This document shows, piece after piece, positions 44,125 through 54,800 of a stretch of 64,000 nt of DNA (position 1 is the stretch's first letter; each line of letters opens with the position of its first letter). The notes beneath the pieces were generated by a model, which was not told the DNA's origin, ran no database searches, and worked only from the letters and a program-made list of their open reading frames with translations. Made by a program: the position numbers and the translations under genes. Location: the NCBI GenBank assembly GCA_018713325.1, contig DVFJ01000011.1, positions 1-64,000 on the forward strand. The letters are read 5' to 3'. Source of the stretch: Candidatus Onthenecus intestinigallinarum (GTDB taxonomy: Bacteria > Bacillota > Clostridia > Christensenellales > Aristaeellaceae).

Positions 44125-44994
44125 ATGGACATCGAAGTGCCGCGCGGGCAGGAGCCCGTCAAGCTGTCGGCCTTTCTGGCCCGGGCGCTGCCGGACGCGC
44201 CTGCCTGGGCGCTGCGCGAATGCCTGAAAAAGCGCGACGTGCGGCGGGATGGCGCACGCCTGGGCGCGGAGGATCTCGTTGTGGGCGGGGATATGCTGCG
44301 CGTATTTCTGCCCAAAACGGCGCTTGCGCGCGCGCCGCAGCTTCCGGTGATCTATGAGGACGCGCACGTGCTGCTCGTGAACAAGCCGCAGGGGCTGAGC
44401 GTGCATGAGGACGAGGGCGGCGGCGATACGCTGCTCGCACGCGCGCGGCGCTACCTGGAGGGCAGGGGCGAGGACGCGCGGGAGCTGGCGCTTTGTCACC
44501 GGTTGGACAACCAGACCGGCGGGCTGCTGCTGCTGGCCAAGGACGCGCCGGCGCTCGAGGCCGCAAAGGAGGCCTTTCGCCTGCGTGCGATGCACAAGAC
44601 GTATACCTGCCGCGTCGTCGGCTGCCCGCAGCCGAGGGAGGCGGTGCTGTGCGCCTACCTCAAAAAGGACGCGCAGGCCGCGCGCGTGCAGGTGCGCGCG
44701 CAGCCGTTTGCCGGCGCGCAGCGGATCGAGACGGGCTACCGGGTGCTGCGGGAGGAAGACGGGTTCGCGCGCCTGTCGGTCGACCTGATCACCGGGCGCA
44801 CGCATCAGATCCGCGCGCACCTGGCCTTCATCGGCCATCCGATCGTCGGGGACGACAAGTACGGCCTGCGCGAGGTCAACCGCGCCGCGCACGTGCGCGG
44901 CCAGCAGCTGTGGGCGACACGCCTGGAAGTGCATGCCGGCGGCGCGCTGGCGTATCTGGAGGGCCGCGTATTCGAGGTGCGAGCGCCGTTTTGA
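44125..44994 (+). CDS. RluA/RluD-family pseudouridine synthase
   Basis: The product has 289 aa. An N-terminal S4-like domain (about 12-62) precedes the catalytic domain. VIYEDAHVLLVNKPQGLSVH and CHRLDNQTGGLLLLAK contain the catalytic Asp128 in HRLDxxTxG (Gly in place of the usual Ser). GRTHQIRAHLAFIGHPIVGDDKYG is the family's third block. It isomerises uridine in rRNA or tRNA; the target site is not predictable. Confidence 0.92.
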   Translation: MDIEVPRGQEPVKLSAFLARALPDAPAWALRECLKKRDVRRDGARLGAEDLVVGGDMLRVFLPKTALARAPQLPVIYEDAHVLLVNKPQGLSVHEDEGGGDTLLARARRYLEGRGEDARELALCHRLDNQTGGLLLLAKDAPALEAAKEAFRLRAMHKTYTCRVVGCPQPREAVLCAYLKKDAQAARVQVRAQPFAGAQRIETGYRVLREEDGFARLSVDLITGRTHQIRAHLAFIGHPIVGDDKYGLREVNRAAHVRGQQLWATRLEVHAGGALAYLEGRVFEVRAPF

Positions 44995-45005
44995 GGCGCG
45001 TAGAG

Positions 45006-45034
45006 TTGAACCGGCGGCGCAAAGGGACTATAAT
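45006..45034 (+). promoter_or_regulatory. Promoter of the HAD-DUF362-rarA group
   Basis: TTGAAC (45006-45011), 17 bp, TATAAT (45029-45034). Confidence 0.8.
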
Positions 45035-45091
45035 AGACGGTGAAGCAACCCCGTCTTTTTTGCATACATCAGAATCGGAAGGATGGAAGGC

Positions 45092-45925
45092 ATGAAACCG
45101 ATACGCATGATCGCCGTCGACATGGACGGCACGCTGCTGGACAGCAGCCAGCAGATCCCGAAGGAGAACGCGCAGGCCCTGATCGAGGCCGCGCGCGCGG
45201 GCATCGCCGTGGTCATCTGCTCGGGCCGCATGGTGGAGGATGTCAGCCGGTTCGCGCGTGAATCGGACATCCCCTGCATGATCGCGTCCGGAAACGGCGC
45301 GCGGCTGCTGGACGCGCCGCTGCCCGGCGGCCGGATCATCGCGCGTCACGACATGCCCACGGACGGGACGATCCAGCATGTGTTGGACGTGCTGCTGGAG
45401 GAGGGGCTGATCGTCAACGGATTCCGGGACGGCGAGGTCTATACCGTCCGCCCGGCCGGCGCGCCCCAGTGGCAGCACCACCTCGCCAGGCGCAAGCTCG
45501 CGCGCATCTTTTACGGCGAGGAGCCGATGCGCCGGGCGGCGCAGGCGGGCCTGATCAAGATCGTCGCCGTGCAGATGAAGGCGGACGGCAGCCTTGCGCG
45601 CGCGCGGGAGCGGCTCCGGGACGTCGCCGGCATCGAGACGACCAGCTCCTGGACAGACAACATCGAGATCATGCCCGCGGGTGTGGACAAGGGCAGCGCG
45701 CTGCGCGAGCTGGGCGCCTACCTTGGCATCGCGCCGGAGGAGATCATGGCGATCGGCGATCAGGAGAACGACCGGCCGATGCTCCAGCTGGCCGGACACA
45801 GCACGGCCATGGGCAACGCGACGGACGAGATCAAGGCGCTTTGCCGGCACCAGACGCGGACGAACGACGAGGCCGGCGTCGCATGGGCCGTGCACCGCTG
45901 GGCGCTGGGGGAGGAAAGGGCATGA
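45092..45925 (+). CDS. HAD-IIB (Cof-type) hydrolase
   Basis: The product has 277 aa from the ATG at 45092 (GGAAGG 9 nt upstream; the in-frame ATG at 45083 touches it). MIAVDMDGTLLDSS is motif I; VICSGRM motif II; EIMPAGVDKGSAL and MAIGDQENDRPML motifs III/IV. A Cof-like phosphatase for sugar phosphates or flavin-type substrates. Its stop overlaps the DUF362 start (ATGA). Confidence 0.9.
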   Translation: MKPIRMIAVDMDGTLLDSSQQIPKENAQALIEAARAGIAVVICSGRMVEDVSRFARESDIPCMIASGNGARLLDAPLPGGRIIARHDMPTDGTIQHVLDVLLEEGLIVNGFRDGEVYTVRPAGAPQWQHHLARRKLARIFYGEEPMRRAAQAGLIKIVAVQMKADGSLARARERLRDVAGIETTSSWTDNIEIMPAGVDKGSALRELGAYLGIAPEEIMAIGDQENDRPMLQLAGHSTAMGNATDEIKALCRHQTRTNDEAGVAWAVHRWALGEERA

Positions 45926-47040
45926 CGCGCGTATCGTTGATCCCCTGCGCGGACTATGCGCGCGATGTGGTCGGGCGCGCCGTGCATGAGGCGCTCGCGC
46001 CGCTGGGCGGCATGGAGGCATTCGTGCGGCCCGGCATGCGCGTGCTGGTCAAGGTCAACCTGCTGATGCGTCGCGCGCCCGAGCGCGCGACGACCACGCA
46101 TCCCGAGGTGGTGCGCGCGGTCTGCGAGGAGGTCATGCAGGCGGGCGGCACGGCTATCGTCGCGGACAGCCCGGGCGGCCCGTTCACGCGCGGGGCGCTG
46201 CGCGGCGTGTACGAGACCTGCGGCATGCGCGCGCTGCAGGAAGCGGGCGTGTGCGAGCTCAACGACGACTTTTCGAGCGCCACCTGTGCGTTCCCGCAGG
46301 GGCACATCGCGTACTCGCTGGACGTCATCGCCTGCGCGCTGCACGCGGATGCGATCATCGACGTGGGCAAGCTCAAGACGCACGGCCTGACGGGCATGAC
46401 TGCCTGCGCGAAGAACCTGTTCGGCCTGGTGCCGGGCACGGTCAAGGCGGAGTACCACGCGCGCTATCCCGACATCGACGACTTTTCGACGATGCTGTGC
46501 GACCTGTGCGCCTTCGTCCGGCCCGCGCTGTGCGTGCTGGATGCGGTCGACGCCATGGAGGGCGAGGGGCCGTCCGGCGGCCGTCCGCGCCGCGTGGGCG
46601 CGATCCTGGCGGGCGTCGATCCGCATGCGGTGGACGCCGTCGCCGCGCGCCTGATCGGGCTGGACGAGGAGCGGGTGACGACGCTGCGCGCCGCGCGCAG
46701 ACTGGGCCTGCTCGACGCGCCGCAGGTGCTGGGCGCGTGTGTGGAGGACCTGTGCGTGCGGGGCTTCGACCTGCCGGGGCCGTCCTCCGCGCTGTCCGGC
46801 CGCTGGCTGCTGACGCACCTGCCGGGCTTTCTGCGGCCCAGGCCCGTCTTCACGCACGCGGCGTGCGACGGATGCGGCACGTGCCTGCGCGCCTGCCCGG
46901 CCCACGCCATCTCGATGGACGGCGCAAACCGGCCGCGCGTGGACATGCGCAAGTGCATCCGCTGCTTCTGCTGCCAGGAGCTGTGCCCGAAGACGGACGT
47001 GCGCATCCACCGAAACCCGGTGTTCCGCTATCTGCGCTGA
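45922..47040 (+). CDS. DUF362 protein with two 4Fe-4S ferredoxin motifs
   Basis: The product has 372 aa. The DUF362 core (1-290) has VLVKVNLLMRRAPERATTTHPEVVRAV, VADSPGG, DVGKLKTHGLTGMTACAKNLFGLVPG and DAVDAMEGEGPSGG. The C-terminal part has CDGCGTCLRACP and CIRCFCCQELCP, two 4Fe-4S sites. Function unknown; its fusion to ferredoxin suggests an electron-transfer or iron-sulfur-dependent reaction in the cytosol. Confidence 0.9.
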   Translation: MTRVSLIPCADYARDVVGRAVHEALAPLGGMEAFVRPGMRVLVKVNLLMRRAPERATTTHPEVVRAVCEEVMQAGGTAIVADSPGGPFTRGALRGVYETCGMRALQEAGVCELNDDFSSATCAFPQGHIAYSLDVIACALHADAIIDVGKLKTHGLTGMTACAKNLFGLVPGTVKAEYHARYPDIDDFSTMLCDLCAFVRPALCVLDAVDAMEGEGPSGGRPRRVGAILAGVDPHAVDAVAARLIGLDEERVTTLRAARRLGLLDAPQVLGACVEDLCVRGFDLPGPSSALSGRWLLTHLPGFLRPRPVFTHAACDGCGTCLRACPAHAISMDGANRPRVDMRKCIRCFCCQELCPKTDVRIHRNPVFRYLR

Positions 47041-47067
47041 CGCGCCCTGCGCGCGAGGAGGATGAAT

Positions 47068-48411
47068 ATGGAGCAGCAATCTCTGTTTGGCGACCGCGCG
47101 GCGGGCGCGCCGCTGGCCAGCCGCCTGCGGCCCCGGACGCTGGACGAATTCGTGGGCCAGCGCCACCTGCTGGGCCAGGGCGGCGTGCTGCGAAGGCTGA
47201 TCGAGCAGGATCAGGCGGCGTCCATGATCTTCTGGGGGCCGCCGGGCGTGGGCAAGACGACGCTCGCGCGCCTGATCGCGGGCAGGACGCAGGCGAACTT
47301 CGTGGACTTCAGCGCCGTGACCAGCGGGATCAAGGAGATCAAGGAGGTCATGCAGCGCGCGGAGAAGGCGCGCGCGATGGGGCTCAAGACGCTGCTGTTC
47401 GTCGACGAGATCCACCGCTTCAACAAGGCGCAGCAGGATGCGTTCCTGCCGTTTGTGGAGAAGGGGAGCATCATCCTCATCGGCGCGACGACGGAGAACC
47501 CGTCCTTTGAGATCAACGCGGCGCTGCTGTCCCGATGCAAGGTGTTCGTCCTGCAGGCGCTGACGGAGGAGGACCTGATGGCGCTCCTGCGCCGGGCGCT
47601 GCGGGACCCGCGCGGGTTTGGCAACCAGCGCGTCGAGATCGACGGCGAGATGCTTCAAACGATCGCGGCGTTTGCCAACGGCGACGCGCGCGTTGCCCTG
47701 AGCACGCTGGAGATGGCGGTGCTCAACGGCGAGCTGCTGGCGGACGGCGCCGCCCGCGTCACGCGCGAGACGCTCGCCCAGTGCGTGAGCCGCAAGTCGC
47801 TGCTGTACGACAAGCATGGCGAGGAGCACTACAACCTCATCTCCGCGCTGCACAAGTCCATGCGCAACAGCGACCCGGACGCCGCGGTCTACTGGCTCTC
47901 GCGCATGCTCGAGGCGGGGGAGGATCCGCTGTACGTCGCCCGGCGCGTCATTCGCTTTGCCAGCGAGGACGTGGGCCTGGCGGACAGCCGCGCCCTGTCG
48001 CTGGCGGTGGACGCCTATCAGGCCTGCCACATGATCGGCATGCCCGAGTGCTCGCTGGCGCTGACGCAGGCGGTCGTCTACCTGTCGCTCGCGCCCAAGA
48101 GCAACGCGTGCTACGTCGCCTACGAGCGCGCCAAACAGGACGCGCAACGCATGCTCGCAGAGCCCGTGCCGCTGGTCATTCGCAACGCGCCGACGCAGCT
48201 GATGGCCGACCTGCACTACGGCGAGGGCTACGTCTATGCGCACGACACGCAGGAGCGCATCGCCGCGATGCAGTGCCTGCCGGACAGTCTGGCGGACCGG
48301 CGTTATTACGAGCCGACCGACCAGGGCAACGAGGCGCGCCTGGCGCAGCGGCTTGCGCAGATCCGGGCCTGGCGCGAGGCGCACGCGCCCGGGCGCGCGC
48401 CGCAGGACTGA
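47068..48411 (+). CDS. rarA: Replication-associated recombination protein A (AAA+ ATPase)
   Basis: The product has 447 aa. The ATG at 47068 has GAGGAGG 6 nt upstream. LASRLRPRTLDEFVGQRHLLG, Walker A GPPGVGKTT (57-65), LLFVDEIHRFNKAQQD (Walker B), GATTENPSFE (sensor I) and LLSRCKVF are standard for RarA/MgsA; the C-terminal half forms the tetramer domain (HKSMRNSDPDAAVYWLSRML). It acts at stalled replication forks. Confidence 0.95.
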   Translation: MEQQSLFGDRAAGAPLASRLRPRTLDEFVGQRHLLGQGGVLRRLIEQDQAASMIFWGPPGVGKTTLARLIAGRTQANFVDFSAVTSGIKEIKEVMQRAEKARAMGLKTLLFVDEIHRFNKAQQDAFLPFVEKGSIILIGATTENPSFEINAALLSRCKVFVLQALTEEDLMALLRRALRDPRGFGNQRVEIDGEMLQTIAAFANGDARVALSTLEMAVLNGELLADGAARVTRETLAQCVSRKSLLYDKHGEEHYNLISALHKSMRNSDPDAAVYWLSRMLEAGEDPLYVARRVIRFASEDVGLADSRALSLAVDAYQACHMIGMPECSLALTQAVVYLSLAPKSNACYVAYERAKQDAQRMLAEPVPLVIRNAPTQLMADLHYGEGYVYAHDTQERIAAMQCLPDSLADRRYYEPTDQGNEARLAQRLAQIRAWREAHAPGRAPQD

Positions 48412-48413
48412 AT

Positions 48414-48448
48414 GAAAAAAAGGGGGCGTCTCGTTGTGAGACGTCCCC
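48414..48448 (-). terminator. Terminator of the IlvD/Edd gene (minus strand)
   Basis: GGGGGCGTCTC (48422-48432) pairs with GAGACGTCCCC (48438-48448); the A-run at 48415-48421 gives the minus-strand T-tract. Confidence 0.88.
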
Positions 48449-48464
48449 GCCTTGTGTGCGCGGC

Positions 48465-50183
48465 TCATTCCATATAGCCGCCCTTCATCGGCGAGGCTGC
48501 GCAGCGGCAGTAGAGGCCCAGCACGCCGCGCGTATAGCGGGGCGGGCGCGGCTGCCAGCGGGCGCGGCGCTCGTGGAGGATGCGCTCGACCTCTTCAGGC
48601 GCGCATGTCCGCCCGTTCACGCCGACGATGGCGAGCACCCGCGCCGGGATGTCGATGCGGATCAGATCGCCCTCCTCGACCAGCGCGATGGGGCCGCCTG
48701 CCGCGGCCTCCGGGCTGACGTGGCCGATGGCCGGGCCCTTGGAAGCGCCCGAAAAGCGACCGTCGGTGATCAACGCGATGGCGCGGCCCAGCTCCGGGTC
48801 GGAGGCGATCGCCTCGGTGGTGTAGAACATCTCCGGCATGCCGCTGCCGCGCGGGCCCTCATAGCGGATGAACACCGCGTCGCCGGGGCGGATGTCGTGG
48901 CGCAGCACGGCCTCGATGGCGTCCTCCTCGCAGTCGAACGGGCGCGCACGCAGCGTTGCCTGGAACATCTCGCGCGGCACCGCCGTGTGCTTGACCACCG
49001 CGCCCTCCGGCGCGAGGTTGCCCTTGAGGATGGCGATGGCGCCGTCGCGGCCGATGGGGTCGTCAAACGGCCGGATGACGTCCGCGCGCGTCAGGTTCCA
49101 GGGCCTTAGCCGCGCCTCGCAGCGCGCGAAGAAGCCGTCTGCGCGCAGGCGCTCGAGGTTCTCGCCGAGCGTATGGCCGGTGACGGTCATCGCGTTCAGG
49201 TGCAGCATGGAGCGGATCTCCTCCATGACCGCGGGCACGCCGCCGGCATAGTGGAAGAACTGCGCGGGCCAGCGTCCGGCCGGGCGGATGTCGAGCAGGT
49301 AGTGCGCGCCGCGGTGCAGGCGGTCGAACGTCTCCGCATCCAGATCGACGCCAAATTCGTGCGCGATGGCGGGCAGGTGCAGCAGACTGTTCGTCGAGCC
49401 CGAGATCGCCGCATGGACCATGACCGCGTTTTCAAAGCTCTCGCGCGTGACGATCTGCCGCGCCGTGACGCCCTCGCGGGCAAGTTCCGCCGCGCGAAGG
49501 CCCGCGCGGTAGGCGGCCTCCTCAAGCTCCGGCTCCTCAGCCGGCATCAGCGCCGTGCCGGGCAGCGCCAGCCCCAGCGCCTCGGCCATGATCTGCATTG
49601 TCGAGGCCGTGCCCATGAAGCTGCACGCGCCGCAGCCAGGGCAGGCATGGTGCTTGTAGTACGTCAGCTGTTCCTGTGTGATCTCGCCGCGCCGCTGCAT
49701 GGCGCTGTATTTGCCGATCTGCTCCAGCGTCAGCAGGTCGGGCCCGGCGGCCATCACGCCGCCCGGCACCACCACGGCGGGGATGTCGATGCGCCCGACG
49801 CCCATCAGCTGCGCGGGCACGGCCTTGTCGCAGCTGGAGACGAACACGCCCGCGTCAAACGTCGTGGCGTTGGCGTGCACCTCGATCATGCCCGCGATCA
49901 GGTCCCGATGCGCAAGCGAATAGTTGATGCCGTCGTGCCCCTGCGCCATGCCGTCGCAGATGTCCGTGGCAAAGTAGCGTGCCGGTTTGGCGCCGCCGTC
50001 CCGTGCGCCGCGCACCGCCGCCTCGACGAGGCGGTTGAGGTGTGCGCTGCCGGGGTGGCTGTCGCCATACGTGCTCTCCACGAGCACCTGCGGCCGCTCC
50101 AGATCCTCGCGCGTCCAGCCCATGCCCATGCGCAGCGGGTCCATCTCCGGCGCGAGCGCGCGCACCTTCTGGCTGCTTAGCAT
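48465..50183 (-). CDS. IlvD/Edd-family dehydratase
   Basis: The product has 572 aa. Start at 50183. DICDG (Cys76), SSCDK (Cys118) and CPGCGACSFMGTASTMQ (Cys181-187) are the iron-sulfur ligands of the family. EGAVVKHTA, YEGPRGSGMPEMF and ITDGRFSGASKGPAIGHVSPEAA are conserved C-terminal blocks. The CxxCxxCxFMGTASTM pattern resembles sugar-acid dehydratases more than classical GGxCxGM-type dihydroxy-acid dehydratase. Neighbouring GH130 and lacZ genes favour a sugar acid, but valine/isoleucine synthesis cannot be excluded. A weak TGCTACAAT (50217-50225, minus) may be its -10. Confidence 0.85.
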   Translation of the reverse strand: MLSSQKVRALAPEMDPLRMGMGWTREDLERPQVLVESTYGDSHPGSAHLNRLVEAAVRGARDGGAKPARYFATDICDGMAQGHDGINYSLAHRDLIAGMIEVHANATTFDAGVFVSSCDKAVPAQLMGVGRIDIPAVVVPGGVMAAGPDLLTLEQIGKYSAMQRRGEITQEQLTYYKHHACPGCGACSFMGTASTMQIMAEALGLALPGTALMPAEEPELEEAAYRAGLRAAELAREGVTARQIVTRESFENAVMVHAAISGSTNSLLHLPAIAHEFGVDLDAETFDRLHRGAHYLLDIRPAGRWPAQFFHYAGGVPAVMEEIRSMLHLNAMTVTGHTLGENLERLRADGFFARCEARLRPWNLTRADVIRPFDDPIGRDGAIAILKGNLAPEGAVVKHTAVPREMFQATLRARPFDCEEDAIEAVLRHDIRPGDAVFIRYEGPRGSGMPEMFYTTEAIASDPELGRAIALITDGRFSGASKGPAIGHVSPEAAAGGPIALVEEGDLIRIDIPARVLAIVGVNGRTCAPEEVERILHERRARWQPRPPRYTRGVLGLYCRCAASPMKGGYME

Positions 50184-50327
50184 CTCCAATCCATCCTTTC
50201 GGTCCCGTTTGCCTCCATTGTAGCATGAATCGGCCGAAAAACGTCGAAAGAATCCAAAAAAGGCTCGATTTTTTCGCCCGTATGCGTCATAATGGAGGCA
50301 GAACAGAATTTCATGAGGAGGGATCCC

Positions 50328-51317
50328 ATGGCACGTATCCTCGCGGACGCCTTGCCCAACCTTCCCTGGCAGGATCGGCCTGCCGGTTGCACCGACCCCG
50401 TATGGCGCTACAGCGGCAACCCCATCATCTCGCGAAACGCCATCCCGTCCAGCAACAGCGTGTTCAACAGCGCGGCCGTCCCGTTCAAGGGCGGCTTTGC
50501 GGGCGTCTTTCGCTGCGACTCCAAGTCGGTGAGCATGGACCTCTTCGCCGGCTTTTCCGACGACGGCCTGCACTGGCGGATCGAACCCGACCCCATCCGC
50601 TTCGAGGGCGACCCGGAGGTGACGGCGCGCGAATACCGCTATGACCCGCGCGTTTGTTTCATGGACGGCAGGTACTACGTCACCTGGTGTAACGGCTACC
50701 ACGGACCGACGATCGGCCTGGGCTGGACGGAGGACTTTCAGACGTTCCACCAGCTGGAGAACGCGTTCCTGCCCTATAACCGCAACGGCGTGCTCTTCCC
50801 GCGCAAGATCGGCGGCCGATACGCGATGCTCAGCCGCCCGTCGGACACCGGCCACACGCCCTTTGGCGACATCTTTGTGAGCTTCAGCCCGGACCTCACG
50901 TATTGGGGCGGCCATCGCTACGTGATGGGCACCATCCGGGACGACCGCTCCGCCTGGCAGTCGACGAAGATCGGACCGGGCCCGATCCCCATCGAGACGG
51001 ACGAGGGCTGGCTGCTGATCTATCACGGCGTGCTCACGACCTGCAACGGCTACGTCTACCGCGTGGGCGCGGCGCTGCTGGACCTGGAGCGCCCCTGGAT
51101 CGTCAAGGAGCGCGGCGCATGGTACATCCTGGGGCCGCAGGAGCTGTATGAGTGCGTGGGCGACGTGCCCAATGTCACCTTCCCCTGCGCGGCGCTGTGC
51201 GACGGCGCGACGGGCCGCATCGCCATGTACTACGGCTGCGCGGACACGGTGACGGGCATCGCATTCACCACGGCCGACGACCTGATCGCCTTCATCAAGG
51301 CGCATCCGCTCAGGTAA
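50328..51317 (+). CDS. GH130-like glycoside phosphorylase/hydrolase
   Basis: The product has 329 aa. ATG at 50328 with GAGGAGGGATCC. Five-bladed propeller-type motifs: [52 protein letters not shown] (catalytic Asp candidate), GRNG-like [43 protein letters not shown]. These match GH130 enzymes, which phosphorolyse beta-mannosidic linkages. Cytosolic. It suggests use of mannan-type oligosaccharides. Confidence 0.85.
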   Translation: MARILADALPNLPWQDRPAGCTDPVWRYSGNPIISRNAIPSSNSVFNSAAVPFKGGFAGVFRCDSKSVSMDLFAGFSDDGLHWRIEPDPIRFEGDPEVTAREYRYDPRVCFMDGRYYVTWCNGYHGPTIGLGWTEDFQTFHQLENAFLPYNRNGVLFPRKIGGRYAMLSRPSDTGHTPFGDIFVSFSPDLTYWGGHRYVMGTIRDDRSAWQSTKIGPGPIPIETDEGWLLIYHGVLTTCNGYVYRVGAALLDLERPWIVKERGAWYILGPQELYECVGDVPNVTFPCAALCDGATGRIAMYYGCADTVTGIAFTTADDLIAFIKAHPLR

Positions 51318-51326
51318 AGCCAAAGA

Positions 51327-51354
51327 CGCCGGGCCTCCAGTGCGGGGCCCGGCG
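51327..51354. terminator. Bidirectional hairpin between GH130 and DUF6440 genes
   Basis: CGCCGGGCC (51327-51335) pairs with GGCCCGGCG (51346-51354) between two converging genes. Confidence 0.7.
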
Positions 51355-51375
51355 CGTTTGGTCTGGCGGCTTTGC

Positions 51376-51567
51376 TTACGGCTGTTCCGCGTCCACGGGG
51401 GTGACAATCGGCTTGCCGTCTGCGTCGACCAGCACGGTGACGCCGCAGCCATCCGTCATGCTGGAGGAGAGCAGCAGATAGTTGACGCCGGTCTCCCGGT
51501 CGACGATGATCTTGCGCACGTTCACCATGCCCTGCGAGTAGGTCTCCACGAAGCGTTCCCTGTCCAT
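51376..51567 (-). CDS. DUF6440-like small protein
   Basis: The product has 63 aa. AAGGAG lies upstream of the start at 51567. RFVETYSQGMVNVRKIIVDRETGVNYLLLSSSMTDGCGVTVLVDADGKPIV is the pattern of the small DUF6440 family (short Firmicutes and phage proteins of unknown role). No anchor or signal peptide. Confidence 0.75.
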   Translation of the reverse strand: MDRERFVETYSQGMVNVRKIIVDRETGVNYLLLSSSMTDGCGVTVLVDADGKPIVTPVDAEQP

Positions 51568-51743
51568 TGCGATGCTCCTTCATATCATAAAATTTGAAGG
51601 CGGGGAGGAAGCGTCCGCCCGCGCTCGGCTAGAGAGTATACATCATTTGGAGGCGAAGGTCAATTGCGCTGCCCGTAAAGATGCCGTATATGGCTTTTGG
51701 CGGCGCGATCGTCGGGATTGAAGCATCCGTGCCCCTTGAGAAT

Positions 51744-51761
51744 TTGGAAAGTTTTTTCCAA
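51744..51761. promoter_or_regulatory. Palindrome upstream of lacZ promoter, candidate operator
   Basis: TTGGAAA (51744-51750) and TTTCCAA (51755-51761) are exact complements around GTTT, 16 bp before the -35. The position suits a regulator site; no regulator gene is adjacent. Confidence 0.45.
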
Positions 51762-51777
51762 GTCGCGCCCGTCCCCC

Positions 51778-51806
51778 TTGACAGCGGCCCTCCAATCCTC
51801 TATGCT
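51778..51806 (+). promoter_or_regulatory. Promoter of lacZ
   Basis: TTGACA (51778-51783), 17 bp, TATGCT (51801-51806), 36 bp before the ATG. Confidence 0.75.
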
Positions 51807-51842
51807 GTTAGTGTAAATTCATCTGCCAAGGAGGAAGAAAGG

Positions 51843-54800
51843 ATGAACCGACCTTCCTATACGCTGTCCTATCTGTCCGATCCGGAGGCGTTTGCGGTGG
51901 GCCGCATGGAGGCCTGCAGCGATCATGCCGTGTATGCAAGCGCGCAGGAGGCCTGCGCGGGCCGCTCCAGCCTGCAAAAGTGCCTGTCCGGCACGTGGAA
52001 GTTCCGCTATGCCGAGCGCCCGGCGCTGCGCCCCGAGGGCTTCTATGCGCCCGGCTACGACGTGAGCGGCTGGAATGACATCACCGTGCCCGGTCACATC
52101 CAGCTGCAGGGCTACGACCGCCCGCACTACGTCAACACCCAGTACCCCTGGGACGGCCACGAGTTCCTGCGCCCGCCGCAGGTGAGCGAGACGTACAACC
52201 CCGTCGGCTGCTATGCGCTGGACTTCACCGTGCCCGCGTCGTGGCCCAAGGACGGCCGCGTCGTGCTGCGCTTTGACGGAGCGGAGACCGCGCTGTACGC
52301 CTGGGTGAACGGCACGTTCCTGGGCTACAACGAGGACAGCTTCACGCCGGCGGCGTTTGACGTGACGGACTGCCTGCACGAGGGCGTCAACCGCGTGTGC
52401 GTCGAGGTGTACAAGCGCAGCTCGGCCAGCTACCTGCAGGATCAGGACTTCTGGCGCTTCTCGGGCCTGTTCCGGGACGTATGGCTGCTGTGCCAGCCGG
52501 CGAAGCACCTGCGCGACCTGTTCGTGACGGGCGAGTTGTCCGACGACTTTGCCTCCGCCGCGCTGCGCCTGCGCATGAAGATCGACGGCGCCGAGGGCGC
52601 GCGCGTCCGGGTCGAGGTCGAGGGCTGCGACGCCGTCGAGGCGGACTGCGCGCCGGAGATGGACCTCAGGATGCCGGTGGAGCATCCGCGCCTGTGGAGC
52701 GCCGAGGAGCCGAACCTCTACCGCGTGCGCGTGACGCTCATGCGCGGCGGCGAGACGGCCGAGGTCTGCGAGACGAACGCGGGCCTGCGCCGCTTTGAGA
52801 TGAAGGACGGCCTGATGCTGCTCAACGGCAAGCGCATCGTCTTTAAGGGCGTGGACCGCCACGAGTTCAACTGCCATACGGGCCGCGCCATCACGCTGGA
52901 GGACATGCTCTGGGACGTGCGCTGCCTCAAGCGCAACAACATCAACGCCGTGCGCACGAGCCACTATCCCAACGACAGCCGCTTCTACGACCTGTGCGAT
53001 CGCTACGGCCTGTACCTGATCGACGAGACGAACCTGGAGAGCCACGGCTCCTGGCAGAAGATGGGCCGCATCGAGCCCTCTTGGGTCGTGCCGGGCGACC
53101 GGCCCGAGTGGCAGGCGGCGGTGCTGGACCGCGCCAAGTCGATGCTTGAGCGCGACAAGAACCATCCCAGCGTGCTGATCTGGTCCTGCGGCAACGAGAG
53201 CTTCGGCGGCAAGGACATCTATCACATGTCCGAGTACTTCCGCCAGGCCGATCCCACGCGCTTGGTGCACTACGAGGGCGTGTTCAACGACCGGCGCTAC
53301 AACGAGACCAGCGACATGGAGAGCCGCATGTACGCCAAGCCCCAGGAGGTGGAGGCATACCTGCAGCAAAATCCCGACAAGCCCTTCATCAACTGCGAAT
53401 ATACCCACGCCATGGGCAACTCCTGCGGCGGCCTGTGCCTGTACACGGCGCTGGAGGACAAGTATCCCCAGTACCAGGGCGGCTTCATCTGGGACTACAT
53501 CGACCAGGCGATCGAGGTTGAGGAGAACGGCGAGCGCCGGCTGACGTACGGCGGCGACTTTGGCGACCGGCCGACGGACCGTCACTTCTGCACCAATGGC
53601 ATCGTCTTTGCCAACCGCAAGGTCTCGCCCAAGATGCAGGAGGTCAAGTTCCTGTTCCAGAACGTGAAGCTGCATGTGGACGAGCGCGGCGTGCGCGTGG
53701 TGAATCAGAACCTCTTTACCTCCACAGCAGCCTATGCGCTGACGTGGGAGCTGCTGCGCGAGGGCGTGTGCGTCGCCCGAGGCGTGCAGGAGGCCGACGT
53801 GCCCGCGGGCGCGGAGGCGTATGTCGCGCTGCCCGTGCCACAGGATCTGCAGCCGGGCGAGTATGCGCTGCGCTGCGCGCTGTGCCTGAAGCAGGCCACA
53901 GACTGGGCTGAGGCGGGCTACGCGCAGATGACGGGTGAGCACGTGTTCACGGTGGCGGGCGATGTGCAGGCCGCGCAGGCCGCGCCCGCCTATCGCATCG
54001 CGCAGGGCGACGTGAACGTCGGCGCGCACGGGGACCACTTTTCGGCCATCTTCTCCTACCAGGAGGGCGGCCTGATGTCGCTGCGCAGCGACGGCACGGA
54101 ACGGCTGTGCACCGCGCCGCGGCCCAACCTGGACCGCGCGCACACGGACAACGACCAGGGCAACGGCATGCCGTTCCGCTGCGCGGTGTGGACGATGGCC
54201 AGCCATGGCATGCGCGCAGTGAAGGCCGAGTCCGAGCAGGTGAACGGCGAGCTGGTCGTGCGCTATGCGTACCGCCTGCCCGCGCCGCTGGAGATGGAGC
54301 TGGGGGTCACCTACACGGTGCTTTCGGACGGCGCGGTGCGCGTGCGCGTGGACTATCCGGGCGCTGAGGGCCTGCCGGAGCTGCCGCAGCTGGGCATGCA
54401 GCTGCGCCTGCCCGCGCGCTTTGGCCGCGTGCGCTACTACGGCATGGGGCCGCAGGAGTGCTACATCGACCGCGAGTGCGGCGCGAGCCTGGGCATCTAC
54501 GAGACGACGGCGCGCGAGAACGTGACGCCCTATATCCGCCCGCAGGAGTGCGGCAACCGCACGGGCGTGCGCTGGATGGAGGCCGTCGACGCCGCGGGCC
54601 ACGGCGTGCGCGTGGAGATGGTGGACGCGCCGCTGCAGGTCAGCGCGCTGCCCTACACCGCGCAGGAGCTGGACGCCGCAACCCATCAGGAGGAGCTGCC
54701 GCCCGTGCGCTACACGGTGCTGGACGTGGCGGGCTACCGCATGGGCGTGGGCGGCGACGACAGCTGGGGCGCGCCGGTGCACGATGAATACCTGATTCCC

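Noticed and set aside
41485..44934. 1149-codon minus-strand open frame
   Set aside because: It lies antisense to the MFS, ilvE, unknown and RluD-like genes, has no family motif and a skewed Arg/His/Leu/Val composition typical of GC-rich shadow frames.
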